From a virus: a stretch of DNA of 22,694 bases. Location: positions 1 through 22,694 of IMG/VR virus record IMGVR_UViG_3300021437_000087; one strand, given 5' to 3'. Below the pieces are notes generated by a model. The model ran no database searches. It was not told the origin of the DNA and saw only the letters and a program-made list of their open reading frames with translations. This document shows positions 5,949 through 12,982 of this stretch, piece by piece (the first letter of the stretch is position 1; each line of letters starts with the position of its first letter). Position numbers and translations under genes: made by a program.

Positions 5949-6538
5949 TCGACTCGTTGATATGCTACCGCCTTCACCGGGCGGTGTATCTTCACTTCAA
6001 AACTAAGTATGATGTATTTGAGTACAACGGGGCTGTAAAAGGAATAACCCGAGAGGCGTTTGAGTCTGACAAAAGATCTGTCGCACTCATTAGCAGAATA
6101 CAACGTCGATTTAAGACGCCTCTCGAGGTTATACAGTACCTTGTTGCTCAGTACGCATATAATGACTCTGGGTCAGACCTGTATGACTCTGCTGCCAGTG
6201 AGGACAACTACTCTCGCTGGATGAACTACAAACCCAGAATCGCATATCAGGCAATCGACGATATTGCCTCGGTTGATATCAGTACGGCCACGGTGGGCGA
6301 CCCGCCTCCGTTATTCCCAATGATTTCCCGAGGTACATTCCAACTGGAGTCAGCGGTTGTCCTGAATAATCTGATTGACTTTGTGCAGGACGATTATTTT
6401 GTGTATCCAGGTTTGGCGCGTAGAATATCTAAATTGAAGCGGTTTGTGCGTTGTGATCTTGACAGTGTACGCGCCGCTCTCCCACATTTACCAATGGTAA
6501 ATATCCCGTCAGCAATGACACAGCAAAAACAGGCGTAA
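5945..6538 (+). CDS. 59: gp59-like loader of the replicative helicase
   Basis: T4 gp59 binds forked DNA and gp32 and loads the gp41 helicase. This 197-aa protein matches the gp59 N-terminal signature: YRLHRAVYLHFKTKYDVFEY corresponds to the T4 stretch with KYDVIKYN, and the helical IQRRFKTPLEVIQYLVAQYA follows. It sits between gp33 and gp32 exactly as in T4. Length is close to T4 gp59 (about 217 aa). The start overlaps gp33 (ATGA). The C-terminal half is more divergent. The last 53 bases contain a hairpin that may belong to the gp32 leader. Confidence 0.88.
   Translation: MIDSLICYRLHRAVYLHFKTKYDVFEYNGAVKGITREAFESDKRSVALISRIQRRFKTPLEVIQYLVAQYAYNDSGSDLYDSAASEDNYSRWMNYKPRIAYQAIDDIASVDISTATVGDPPPLFPMISRGTFQLESAVVLNNLIDFVQDDYFVYPGLARRISKLKRFVRCDLDSVRAALPHLPMVNIPSAMTQQKQA
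6486..6502 (+). promoter_or_regulatory. Hairpin upstream of gp32, candidate autoregulatory element
   Basis: ATTTACC at 6486-6492 and GGTAAAT at 6496-6502 form a perfect 7-bp stem around AAT; as DNA it is an 8-base dyad. It lies 64-80 bases before the gp32 ATG, and an A-rich stretch separates it from the AAGGA site. In T4, a pseudoknot at roughly this distance nucleates gp32 binding to its own mRNA and shuts off translation. The analogy is inference; I did not establish a pseudoknot. Confidence 0.4.
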
Positions 6539-6565
6539 TGCCATTAACTAGCAAGGAAAATCAAA

Positions 6566-7444
6566 ATGGATCTTAATGATCTGCGCAAATCGCGCTCAAT
6601 GGACTTCTCTAATATCACAAATGCTCTGAACAAGTCAACCGAAGGCGGGTTCAAGAACGATGATGACGAATACTTCAAACCAACCCGAGACAAAGCGGGT
6701 AACGGTTCAGCGGTAATCCGATTCCTCACAGCAGCCAAAGGTGATGACTTGCCATGGGTACAAATCTATTCTCACGCGTTCCAAGGCCCAACGGGTCGCT
6801 GGTATATTGAGAATTGCCTCAGTACTTTGAGTCAAGACGATCCTGTGAATTTATCTAACAGAATCCTCTGGCAGGGTTCTGACAAGGACAAAGAGCAGGC
6901 CAAGAAGCAAAAGCGCAAACTGCACTACATCGCAAGTGTATATGTGGTGAGCGACCCTGGTAATCGTGCGAACGAGGGTAAGGTACTCAAGTTCAAGTTC
7001 GGTAAGAAAATCTTTGAGAAGATTATGGAGAAAGTCAATCCAACCTTCGCTGAAGATAAACCGCTGAACGTGTTTGACTTGTGGGAGGGGGCAAACTTCA
7101 AACTCCGTATCCGTCAGGTCGAGGGCTATCCCAACTACGATCAGAGCGTGTTTGATGGTGCCAGCGCTATTGCCGAAACCGATGAAGAAATTCTGGAAAT
7201 CGTCAAACAACAAAAGCCCCTGGCTCCGTTGATCGACCCAAAGAACTTCAAGTCGTATGAAGAACTGGAAAAGAAATTCAAGTCAGTGATGACTGTTGGC
7301 CCTGCTCAGCGTACCGAGTCTGAAGAGCCAAGCCGCGCTGCTCCTGAGCCAAAAGCCAAGGAAAGCAAAGCAGCTCCCGCTGTGGCAAGCAGCCAAGGTT
7401 CTGATGAGGAAGATTTGGAAGCGTACTTCAAGAGTATCGGTTAA
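6566..7444 (+). CDS. 32: gp32-like single-stranded DNA-binding protein
   Basis: This 292-aa protein coats single-stranded DNA at the replication fork and organises replication and recombination proteins. RKSRS at 7-11 resembles the basic 'LAST' motif for cooperative binding. The core has VIRFLTAAKGDDLPWVQIYSH (49-70) and YIENCLSTL (80-88). A Ala/Pro/Lys-rich linker (about 255-275) leads to the acidic tail DEEDLEAYFKSIG, which in T4 contacts gp59 and the polymerase. Only H70 and C84 remain in the zinc-finger region, so the T4 zinc site (one His, three Cys) is not conserved. AAGGA precedes the ATG. The stop overlaps the stop of the convergent gene. Confidence 0.95.
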   Translation: MDLNDLRKSRSMDFSNITNALNKSTEGGFKNDDDEYFKPTRDKAGNGSAVIRFLTAAKGDDLPWVQIYSHAFQGPTGRWYIENCLSTLSQDDPVNLSNRILWQGSDKDKEQAKKQKRKLHYIASVYVVSDPGNRANEGKVLKFKFGKKIFEKIMEKVNPTFAEDKPLNVFDLWEGANFKLRIRQVEGYPNYDQSVFDGASAIAETDEEILEIVKQQKPLAPLIDPKNFKSYEELEKKFKSVMTVGPAQRTESEEPSRAAPEPKAKESKAAPAVASSQGSDEEDLEAYFKSIG

Positions 7445-9051
7445 TGCCGCAGTGAGGCACTTAACCTATCGTTAAAGGTAGGGTCAAAGTTCCTCACTGG
7501 GGGTGACACATTAATACTCTTTGTGGTATTGTTTGTCACCACCGAGGTATTCACGCTGGCTGGGGCGGCTTTGGTCTCCCTGGCCATTTCTTTTTCCCGT
7601 TGGATAACTTCAGACTGCTTTTCAGCCTTGTTCAGATCAAGGGATTGGAGTTCTCGGGAAGGGGATTCTTGTTTTGACAAGGTTGCAAACTTCTTTCGCC
7701 CCTCAAGATAGCTTTCCTTACCAATACCATACAACCGAGTGTACCAGGGGGCGTCCTTGAGGGCTTCGCGGTCAGCCTCAAGTTTCGCATCCTCAGCGGC
7801 GATCTGTTTCTTGGTTTTACCCTCAGCCTCGCTCAGAATACCTGCAGCGACCGAGTTATCGCCTCCCATGGCGCCAAGCATTGTGTTGCCAGTTACAGCC
7901 TCGCGCAGGGGCTTTCCAGCCTCAGAAGCCATGATCGAGGTGGCTGCTCCGGTCGCTGCAATACCGCCCCCAACAAGCGAAGTGAGAGGGTTAGCTGCCA
8001 TGGTGCTAACTCCCGAGGCAGCGCCTCCCAGCAGGCCTGAAGCAGCGCTGATTACCGGGGCAGCGATTGAGGCGATTTTACCAACTGGGAAGTTCTTCAG
8101 TAATCCCAAGGCGGTATCAAGGAAACTGGAGCTCTTTTCTTCAGTCTTGACTGCTTTGATTTCATTCAGGGGGTTTGCGGCCTTCTTCTGGGCCTCGTAC
8201 TTATCCTCTTCAGATTGGATTGTACCCTTGCGAATCTCAATCAATTCTTTGAGTTGTTTTTCGCTCAGGGAGACCAGTTCCTCGTATATGCCTGTGATCA
8301 GATTATCCTTGAACTCGCCTCGCTCAGATTCGCTCAGTTTCGTTTTTGTATGTTTCTCATAACCTGAAATTGAGTCATTAACAAACCCGGGGGAACCGGC
8401 AATCTGCTCGGCCAGGGAACGACTTTCTACCTTCTTGTTGAACTTCTCTGGGACAACCTTGGCATACCCAGGTTCTTCGACCGGGGTCGCGCCTTGTTCT
8501 TTTGGGTGGAGGAATGTCTCGTATAGGTTTCTCTTGGCAGTAAGGTCTTTCAGTTCGTCTTTGGTTACCTTGGCTCCAACTTCTTTCTTGAGTTTGATAC
8601 GGGCTTCAATTTCATCAATATCATGCTCAAGTTTCTTGCGCTCCTCGTAAAGCTCAATGGCCCTTTCCATGGCCTTGTTCTCATCCTGCAGTCGGGCTGC
8701 GCGCCCCTCCTCGGTGTGAGTCAGGTACGCTTTGGCAAACTTGTGCGCCTCTTTGGCCTCGGTTTCTGACCGATCGGTTTCTTCCTGTTTGTGCAACTCG
8801 CGAGCGTTTAGAAAGTCTCCAACCAGAGTACCGCTGCCCATACCGATTTTAGAGGCAAGGTTCTTTGCTGAGAATTTCTCCTGAAGGGAGCCTCCGATTC
8901 GCCCAAGAGCAAACGATGAGAAGCCACCCTTGGCCTCGATTTTCTTCTGATCAACCAACCGTTGTTCAAGCCCCTTGACCGCGTTGATCAGGTTCTCGGT
9001 TTGTTTGAATTTTTTACGTTCTTCTCGGTCGAGTTGTTGTTCAGTTTTCAT
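7441..9051 (-). CDS. Putative baseplate hub / tape-measure-like protein
   Basis: This 536-aa protein has a long charged coiled-coil region (about 85-180), a second charged region to about 305, and a Gly/Ala-rich hydrophobic stretch (about 310-376) that could cross a membrane. A C-terminal part with SPPVRNFDPTFNDRL follows. This layout, and its place right after a gp26/gp51-type hub gene and a small chaperone-like gene, suits a tape-measure or hub protein such as T4 gp29 (590 aa). I did not recognise a diagnostic gp29 motif, so the identity is inferred from architecture and position. The ATG overlaps the preceding stop (TAATG); the stop overlaps that of gp32 on the other strand. Confidence 0.7.
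   Translation of the reverse strand: MKTEQQLDREERKKFKQTENLINAVKGLEQRLVDQKKIEAKGGFSSFALGRIGGSLQEKFSAKNLASKIGMGSGTLVGDFLNARELHKQEETDRSETEAKEAHKFAKAYLTHTEEGRAARLQDENKAMERAIELYEERKKLEHDIDEIEARIKLKKEVGAKVTKDELKDLTAKRNLYETFLHPKEQGATPVEEPGYAKVVPEKFNKKVESRSLAEQIAGSPGFVNDSISGYEKHTKTKLSESERGEFKDNLITGIYEELVSLSEKQLKELIEIRKGTIQSEEDKYEAQKKAANPLNEIKAVKTEEKSSSFLDTALGLLKNFPVGKIASIAAPVISAASGLLGGAASGVSTMAANPLTSLVGGGIAATGAATSIMASEAGKPLREAVTGNTMLGAMGGDNSVAAGILSEAEGKTKKQIAAEDAKLEADREALKDAPWYTRLYGIGKESYLEGRKKFATLSKQESPSRELQSLDLNKAEKQSEVIQREKEMARETKAAPASVNTSVVTNNTTKSINVSPPVRNFDPTFNDRLSASLRH
7450..7499. terminator. Nested inverted repeat at the tail-to-tail gene junction
   Basis: CAGTGAGG at 7450-7457 pairs with CCTCACTG at 7492-7499, and inside it ACCT (7464-7467) pairs with AGGT (7476-7479). 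It lies just past the gp32 stop and within the end of the convergent gene. No T-tract follows on either strand, so a classic intrinsic terminator is not shown. A structure that slows or separates the two converging transcripts is possible. Confidence 0.3.
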
Positions 9052-9191
9052 TATGGCCTCGCAGCATTATTCTTCTCGTCAATCAACATATTCAACATTG
9101 TGATGTAGATTTCGCGCTCATACGGAAGCATATTATCCAACTCGGTAAACGAGTAGTTATGCTTTTGTACAAGATCGAAGTTGACTTTCAT
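9051..9191 (-). CDS. Short 46-aa tail assembly protein, probably chaperone-like
   Basis: This short gene fills the gap between the hub genes. It runs from ATG 9191 to TAA at 9053-9051, overlapping the next ATG by one base (TAATG). The product has KHNYSFTELDNMLPYEREIY followed by a helical MLNMLIDEKNN tail. The pattern 'Y(S/T).xELDxMLPxEREIYhxML' is familiar from small proteins located before tape-measure genes in contractile phages, where they act as tail assembly chaperones. No clear Shine-Dalgarno site is visible. Function rests on motif memory and position, so it is inferred; that the gene is real is more secure. Confidence 0.75.
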   Translation of the reverse strand: MKVNFDLVQKHNYSFTELDNMLPYEREIYITMLNMLIDEKNNAARP

Positions 9192-9223
9192 GTGGTTTGA
9201 GAGAGTTTCGTGTGAGAGGCCAA

Positions 9224-9913
9224 TTAGAAAAAATCAGTCAGATTCCTGATTCTTATCTTGTTCTCGGCCCCACACTTCTTACAAGCGTATTTGTGTTCAA
9301 GAACGACCGTCGGGGTGTTCTCGATAAACTGTACCATCGGTTTCATCTCATCATCGCTTCGGTTGAGGATAAATTCCCTCACATCAGCCGGGTCAGCCTC
9401 GTCCACGTGGAACACAGTATCGCCGAAGTAGATCGTTTTGATTGAGGAGGCAATCGCAATGTTATCGGCGTCCTCCTCGTTATTGATCATATTCCCCAGA
9501 TCGCCGATGCAGGCGTACCGCATATCAACGATCAGCTTTTCAGACAGCTTTAGGCGGGTCGGCTGATCATTGCCGATAATTGTGGCTTTGGTGATGTCAA
9601 TTTGAATGGGGTTCTTCTCGGCGCAGCTTGTGCATTCTGAAGTGACGTCGGCCATCTCACCAACGCTTTTCGCCCTGAGCTGAAGGAACAGGTACTCCAC
9701 ATCGAAAGTGGTCAGGTCTTTGGGGCACTTGACAACGCAGGCTCTCACAATAGACTCAAGGGTGTTGAGCATAACGGCCGAGTCTTCAGATTCCTGGGCA
9801 GTCAACAGAGCTCGTTCCTCGCGAACGCGAAAGGGTCGGTATTTGGTTTTGAACTTTGTTGAGGGTACAGTTACCGGGTAATACACGCTGGTATCAATTT
9901 CAGATAAATTCAC
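9224..9913 (-). CDS. T4 gp26/gp51-family baseplate hub protein with zinc ribbon
   Basis: The 229-aa protein opens with VPSTKFKTKYRPFRVREER, the PSxx...YRPF...EE signature of the T4 baseplate hub family (Pfam T4_baseplate). Two CxxC pairs, C94/C97 and C211/C214, can form a zinc ribbon closing the two ends of the domain. The start is GTG at 9913, overlapping the gp16 stop as GTGA, with AAAGGA upstream. In T4, gp26 and gp51 help assemble the central hub with gp27, gp5 and gp29. I cannot tell gp26 from gp51 by sequence alone, so no symbol is given. Confidence 0.82.
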   Translation of the reverse strand: MNLSEIDTSVYYPVTVPSTKFKTKYRPFRVREERALLTAQESEDSAVMLNTLESIVRACVVKCPKDLTTFDVEYLFLQLRAKSVGEMADVTSECTSCAEKNPIQIDITKATIIGNDQPTRLKLSEKLIVDMRYACIGDLGNMINNEEDADNIAIASSIKTIYFGDTVFHVDEADPADVREFILNRSDDEMKPMVQFIENTPTVVLEHKYACKKCGAENKIRIRNLTDFF

Positions 9914-10299
9914 TTGTCAGCCATCCTTTTCATAATGAGTTGATTGAGTTCCTGGGTGGTTCCTGTGAAGACCACGTTGTTTGTGACGTTCTTGGTTACG
10001 GCTTCTTCTGTCTTGACAGTCATCTTTCGTTCCTTTTGATGAATGTCAATCAGCTTTGTGTTCAGATCAGAGGCGGCGTTGATCAGGGTGGCAAGCACCT
10101 CGTACACGCGGGGGTTATCGCTTTGGGTTGCCACATCCAATAGGTTACGCAGAGCCATATCAGAGGTGGCGATGAGCTGGCGCAGGTTCTCCCGAGCAAA
10201 GTCTGAATCACTGGTTACCTTACCGTCCGATATCACAGCGGTTGGTAACTGGGTTGCCGGTAAAGGGGTGACGTCAAAAACTTCAGATAGTTTGTCCAT
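9910..10299 (-). CDS. 16: gp16-like terminase small subunit
   Basis: This 129-aa protein has the T4 gp16 layout. After an acidic or polar N-terminus comes the helix DFARENLRQLI, then LLDVATQSDNPRVYEVLATL, matching 'A..A..SDNPR..EV.ATL' of T4 gp16 (KNADSPRHMEVFATLM), then a coiled-coil helix. The C-terminal NNVVFTGTTQELNQLI parallels T4 NATVFMGSPTELMDEI. gp16 forms the ring that regulates the packaging motor gp17. At 129 aa it is shorter than T4's 164. The gene lies among baseplate genes with no gp17 visible in the window. ATG overlaps the gp54 stop (TAATG). Confidence 0.82.
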   Translation of the reverse strand: MDKLSEVFDVTPLPATQLPTAVISDGKVTSDSDFARENLRQLIATSDMALRNLLDVATQSDNPRVYEVLATLINAASDLNTKLIDIHQKERKMTVKTEEAVTKNVTNNVVFTGTTQELNQLIMKRMADK

Positions 10300-11519
10300 T
10301 ATTCACCAAATAAGTCATTAAGAGCAGGTTGCGAGCTTTGGAGGTCTGCGCCTTGTTTTCCAAACATTGAGCCCAGTTTTGATAACGCGCCTTCAAACTG
10401 TGAGGTTGAACCGGGCACGTTGCTGACAGATTTAGACGCGGTACTGAGAACCGATCCAAGCCCAGTCATGTTTGCTCCGATAGCGCCGACCTGTCCAGGG
10501 ATACCGCCAAGGTTCGATAGGACTGCGACTTTGCTGGTTATTGAGTTCAGGTTACCAATTACCCCGCCGAGGGGCGAGCCAAGGCCGATCATACCGAATA
10601 GGCCGTTGATTGTGCCCAGGGTGCCTGAGATTGCTCCAGTGGCCTGGGCAACCGAGTACACAACTCCGGTTGCTGAGATTGCCCCATCCTTTAGAGCGCC
10701 CAGATTGGCGCCGAGGTTTGAGATTGTCTCACCAAGACCAGAGTAGTTCGAGCCCAATGAGCTGAACGAGGAACCGAAACCGCCTGCCTGTGGCATTGAG
10801 GAACCGATAAGCGAGTTGTTCACTGCCAGACAGGAGCGACTGATTGCCGAACCCATATTGCCACCGTAATTGATCAGGGTTTCGCCTGGGCTGAGAGACG
10901 ACTCAACCGAGGGCAGATCTTCGTAGTACGCGTCACCGTACTGGTCAATATAGGCTGCGTTCTTTGTGAGGGCAGTAATCCTATTCTGAATATCTGCAGT
11001 TTCAGATACCCCAAGGAAACTCTGGGTGAAGTACCGATATGTCAGGGATACGCCCAACCGGATAACGTCATGACTGCCATAGTCAAGGCTCAGGTCAGCT
11101 ACTGATTTTGGGTATGCTTCTTTCAGGGTGACTGAGTGTATCGGTTCGCTCTTTAGATTGAGCACAACAATTTCCACATCACGGCGGCTGTTCGAGTCGT
11201 TGTAGTTGAGGAACCGGGTTTCGCGGTCAAACACACTATTGGACCAGGAATCAAAGAACTTCTTGGAGGTGCCCTGATTATCAACCAACACATTCAGATT
11301 GACGTTGTTGTAGGTGATTCCATAGGGAGTCTCAAACTCCTCGCCGTAACTACGCACGTTGGTAGTCATGATTGTGTGGCCAGGGAGGTTAATTGAATCA
11401 ACCAGCATATCAACAGTCTCGTTTGCCCCGCCTCCGAGAATCCTCACATAGAAGTGGGATGAGGTTGGGAGTCCAGTCTGCTTGATATGGGTGATGAAAT
11501 CTTGAAGCGTTTTTGCCAT
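10299..11519 (-). CDS. 54: gp54-like baseplate tail-tube initiator
   Basis: This 406-aa protein starts at ATG 11519 (MAKTLQDF); an upstream in-frame start would run into the endonuclease gene. Residues 1-200 show the tail-tube fold pattern: SHFYVRILGG, a PGHTI turn, TYNNVNLNVLVDN, KKFFDSW, and LKEAYPKSVADLSLDYGSHD. The second half is long, Gly/Ser/Leu-rich and low in complexity, with repeated Gly-Leu-Gly segments. In T4, gp54 polymerises on gp48 to start the tail tube. Since a clear gp48 lies at 13456, this one fits gp54. It is longer than T4 gp54 (about 320 aa) because of the Gly-rich tail. Confidence 0.75.
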   Translation of the reverse strand: MAKTLQDFITHIKQTGLPTSSHFYVRILGGGANETVDMLVDSINLPGHTIMTTNVRSYGEEFETPYGITYNNVNLNVLVDNQGTSKKFFDSWSNSVFDRETRFLNYNDSNSRRDVEIVVLNLKSEPIHSVTLKEAYPKSVADLSLDYGSHDVIRLGVSLTYRYFTQSFLGVSETADIQNRITALTKNAAYIDQYGDAYYEDLPSVESSLSPGETLINYGGNMGSAISRSCLAVNNSLIGSSMPQAGGFGSSFSSLGSNYSGLGETISNLGANLGALKDGAISATGVVYSVAQATGAISGTLGTINGLFGMIGLGSPLGGVIGNLNSITSKVAVLSNLGGIPGQVGAIGANMTGLGSVLSTASKSVSNVPGSTSQFEGALSKLGSMFGKQGADLQSSQPALNDLFGE

Positions 11520-11534
11520 ATTAATGGGCCTGTT
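11517..11534 (-). repeat. Right flank repeat of the endonuclease gene (gp54 start)
   Basis: On the minus strand this reads AACAGGCCCATTAATATG, ending at the gp54 start codon. It matches 14 of 18 bases with AACAGGCGAACTGATATG at 12382-12399, which ends at the endonuclease start codon. Both copies supply AGG as ribosome binding site. The pair brackets the inserted gene. Confidence 0.5.
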
Positions 11535-12384
11535 TACAAATCGCGATGTGTCTGTATATGCTCGGGGAGGAACCAAGTTTTCCACAATTCTCACAAGTTA
11601 TTTTCGGATTATTGTATATAATCCCCCGTAAATTTTCCCTGGCCTCTTCTGTCTTGGAGTGGTTCTCAAATCCGTATTTCGCTATATTCGTCAATTTCCT
11701 CTTTTCTGGATTGTTGTAGTTTTCATTGCCGTATAATTCTTTTTTCGTAATCGACGCTTTCTCCAAATTGTTGTAGTTTTCGTCGCCGTACTTTTCAAAT
11801 TTAGTTTTTCTTGCGGATTCGCTCGCGGCTTTCGCTATTTCCGGCAATTGTAGAATATGCTCAACGCCGTATTTTAGCATCATAGTTTCTTTTCTGCGTT
11901 GTTCTATGTTATTACCGGGGAAACGCATATTCAATGTTCCGTATTTCTTCAATAGCGCGAGTTTTCTGTTCTCTACACATTTCTTTATTATTTCTGGGTG
12001 CTTCGATACATTATCAACGCCATATTTTCTCTTTATATTCAATTTGTATTCTGCAGAACCGTAACCTTTCAAATTCGTATTGCAGTGAAGGTTCAACCAA
12101 GTATCTTCTACATCGCATCGATTTTCTCGAAGGAACCAAGTCTCATATTCGTATATAGTATTCCAACCGAACGGAAATTTTATTTCTTCCTCTAATAAGA
12201 TATCTAAAATTTCAAACGAATCTACCCCCGTCGTTTCTATTAACTTGTGTATAGTCTTTGAAGAAGTAAAATAACCCCCGGCTTTGAATAATCTGTTTGG
12301 ATCCGCGTCTTTACTCCATTTCGCTCCCGCATATTTCTTGCCGGAAGGCTTATGATGAATTATATAAAAGTATGGCGTCGACAT
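11521..12384 (-). CDS. Free-standing homing endonuclease, GIY-YIG-like
   Basis: The 287-aa protein begins FYIIHHKPSGKKYAGAKW, a GIY-YIG-like opening (YII ... YAG), followed by GYFTSSKTIHKLI and IYEYETWFL, whose Glu could be the catalytic one. About six 'KYG.EN...PE' repeats (about 120-245) form a DNA-binding array. A C-terminal zinc finger has C264, C267, H279, C283. The gene is markedly richer in A+T and uses codons unlike its neighbours, a sign of transfer. It fits between two late genes with only one base on each side: stop-N-ATG at its start, and TAA-N-ATG with gp54 at its end. Homing elements of this type spread by cutting homologous sites lacking the insert. Confidence 0.85.
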   Translation of the reverse strand: MSTPYFYIIHHKPSGKKYAGAKWSKDADPNRLFKAGGYFTSSKTIHKLIETTGVDSFEILDILLEEEIKFPFGWNTIYEYETWFLRENRCDVEDTWLNLHCNTNLKGYGSAEYKLNIKRKYGVDNVSKHPEIIKKCVENRKLALLKKYGTLNMRFPGNNIEQRRKETMMLKYGVEHILQLPEIAKAASESARKTKFEKYGDENYNNLEKASITKKELYGNENYNNPEKRKLTNIAKYGFENHSKTEEARENLRGIIYNNPKITCENCGKLGSSPSIYRHIAICKQAH

Positions 12385-12399
12385 ATCAGTTCGCCTGTT
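12382..12399 (-). repeat. Left flank repeat of the endonuclease gene (its own start)
   Basis: Minus strand AACAGGCGAACTGATATG, partner of the copy at 11517-11534. It spans the last codons of the 193-aa gene and the ATG of the endonuclease, and may mark the insertion boundary or a copied translation signal. Confidence 0.5.
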
Positions 12400-12967
12400 G
12401 CCAGACGTATTGTTTGCTTGCCCCGATAAAGCGTTCGCATGGCAAATGCAGCGCTGTCACCCAATCTTTCGGGTCAACCTTCATATAGGGCGAGTACACG
12501 TGCTCAGTCAGGTAATGTTTGATACAGTGTTTGGCTGGACCTAGTTTTGCCATACTATCGACCATACCCCAGGTGAACTTGATTTTCGACTGGGGTGAGA
12601 ATTTACTATTGTTGATCTCAACGAGTTTCTTGAACAAAGCAAACCGCATCGGATAATCAAGATAGTGAAGGTTCAACCCAAGGAAACCCCCAGGAGCAGG
12701 TTTGTAAATGAAAACCATTGGGAATGCGTCATAGTACGGGAGCACTTCTTTCAGCTTGGGGTCATATTGAAAGAAATACAGGTTTCCCGGCACAACATTG
12801 TTCTTGAGGTTTAGTAGCCCGTCCTTTGATAACAACTGGCCAGGAGTGGCGCGGTTGCTGCGCTTGATTTTATCAACCTTTTCCTTGAACCAGGCCTGCG
12901 ACTGGACCACATCGTCATAATTGATGTGGAACCGATCAAATACCGGGCGTTTGTGTTGTTTGTCCAT
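12386..12967 (-). CDS. Conserved T4-like phage protein, probably virion-related (193 aa)
   Basis: This 193-aa protein contains PGNLYFFQYDPKLKEVLPYY followed by DAFPMVFIYKPAPGGFLGLN and then LHYLDYPMR. I have the impression of this PG..YFF.YDPK....LPYYD.FP signature from T4-like phages, where it is usually called a structural or unknown protein. It lies between gp4 and the tail-tube gene, so a role in head or neck completion is plausible. I cannot assign a T4 gene number with confidence. The ATG has AGGT about 8 bases upstream. The fold looks mixed, with no membrane segment. Confidence 0.75.
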   Translation of the reverse strand: MDKQHKRPVFDRFHINYDDVVQSQAWFKEKVDKIKRSNRATPGQLLSKDGLLNLKNNVVPGNLYFFQYDPKLKEVLPYYDAFPMVFIYKPAPGGFLGLNLHYLDYPMRFALFKKLVEINNSKFSPQSKIKFTWGMVDSMAKLGPAKHCIKHYLTEHVYSPYMKVDPKDWVTALHLPCERFIGASKQYVWQQAN

Positions 12968-12982
12968 TATCTATTTACCTGA

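Noticed and set aside
7739-8362. 207-codon open frame on the + strand opposite the hub/tape-measure gene
   Set aside because: It is a shadow of the Ala/Glu/Lys-rich minus-strand gene: its translation is a Ser/Ala/Pro-rich string with no domain, and the minus frame is continuous with good neighbours.
10420-10746. 108-codon + strand frame opposite gp54
   Set aside because: It mirrors the Gly/Ser-rich tail of gp54; Pro/Arg-rich composition, no ribosome binding site and no motif.
11520-11594. Upstream start for gp54 that would add 25 residues
   Set aside because: It would lie inside the endonuclease gene; the ATG at 11519 begins a typical tail-tube N-terminus and has AGG upstream.
11650-12030. 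Short repeated DNA units resembling a CRISPR-like array
   Set aside because: The units are codon-phased repeats encoding KYG protein motifs; they are imperfect and have no constant spacers.
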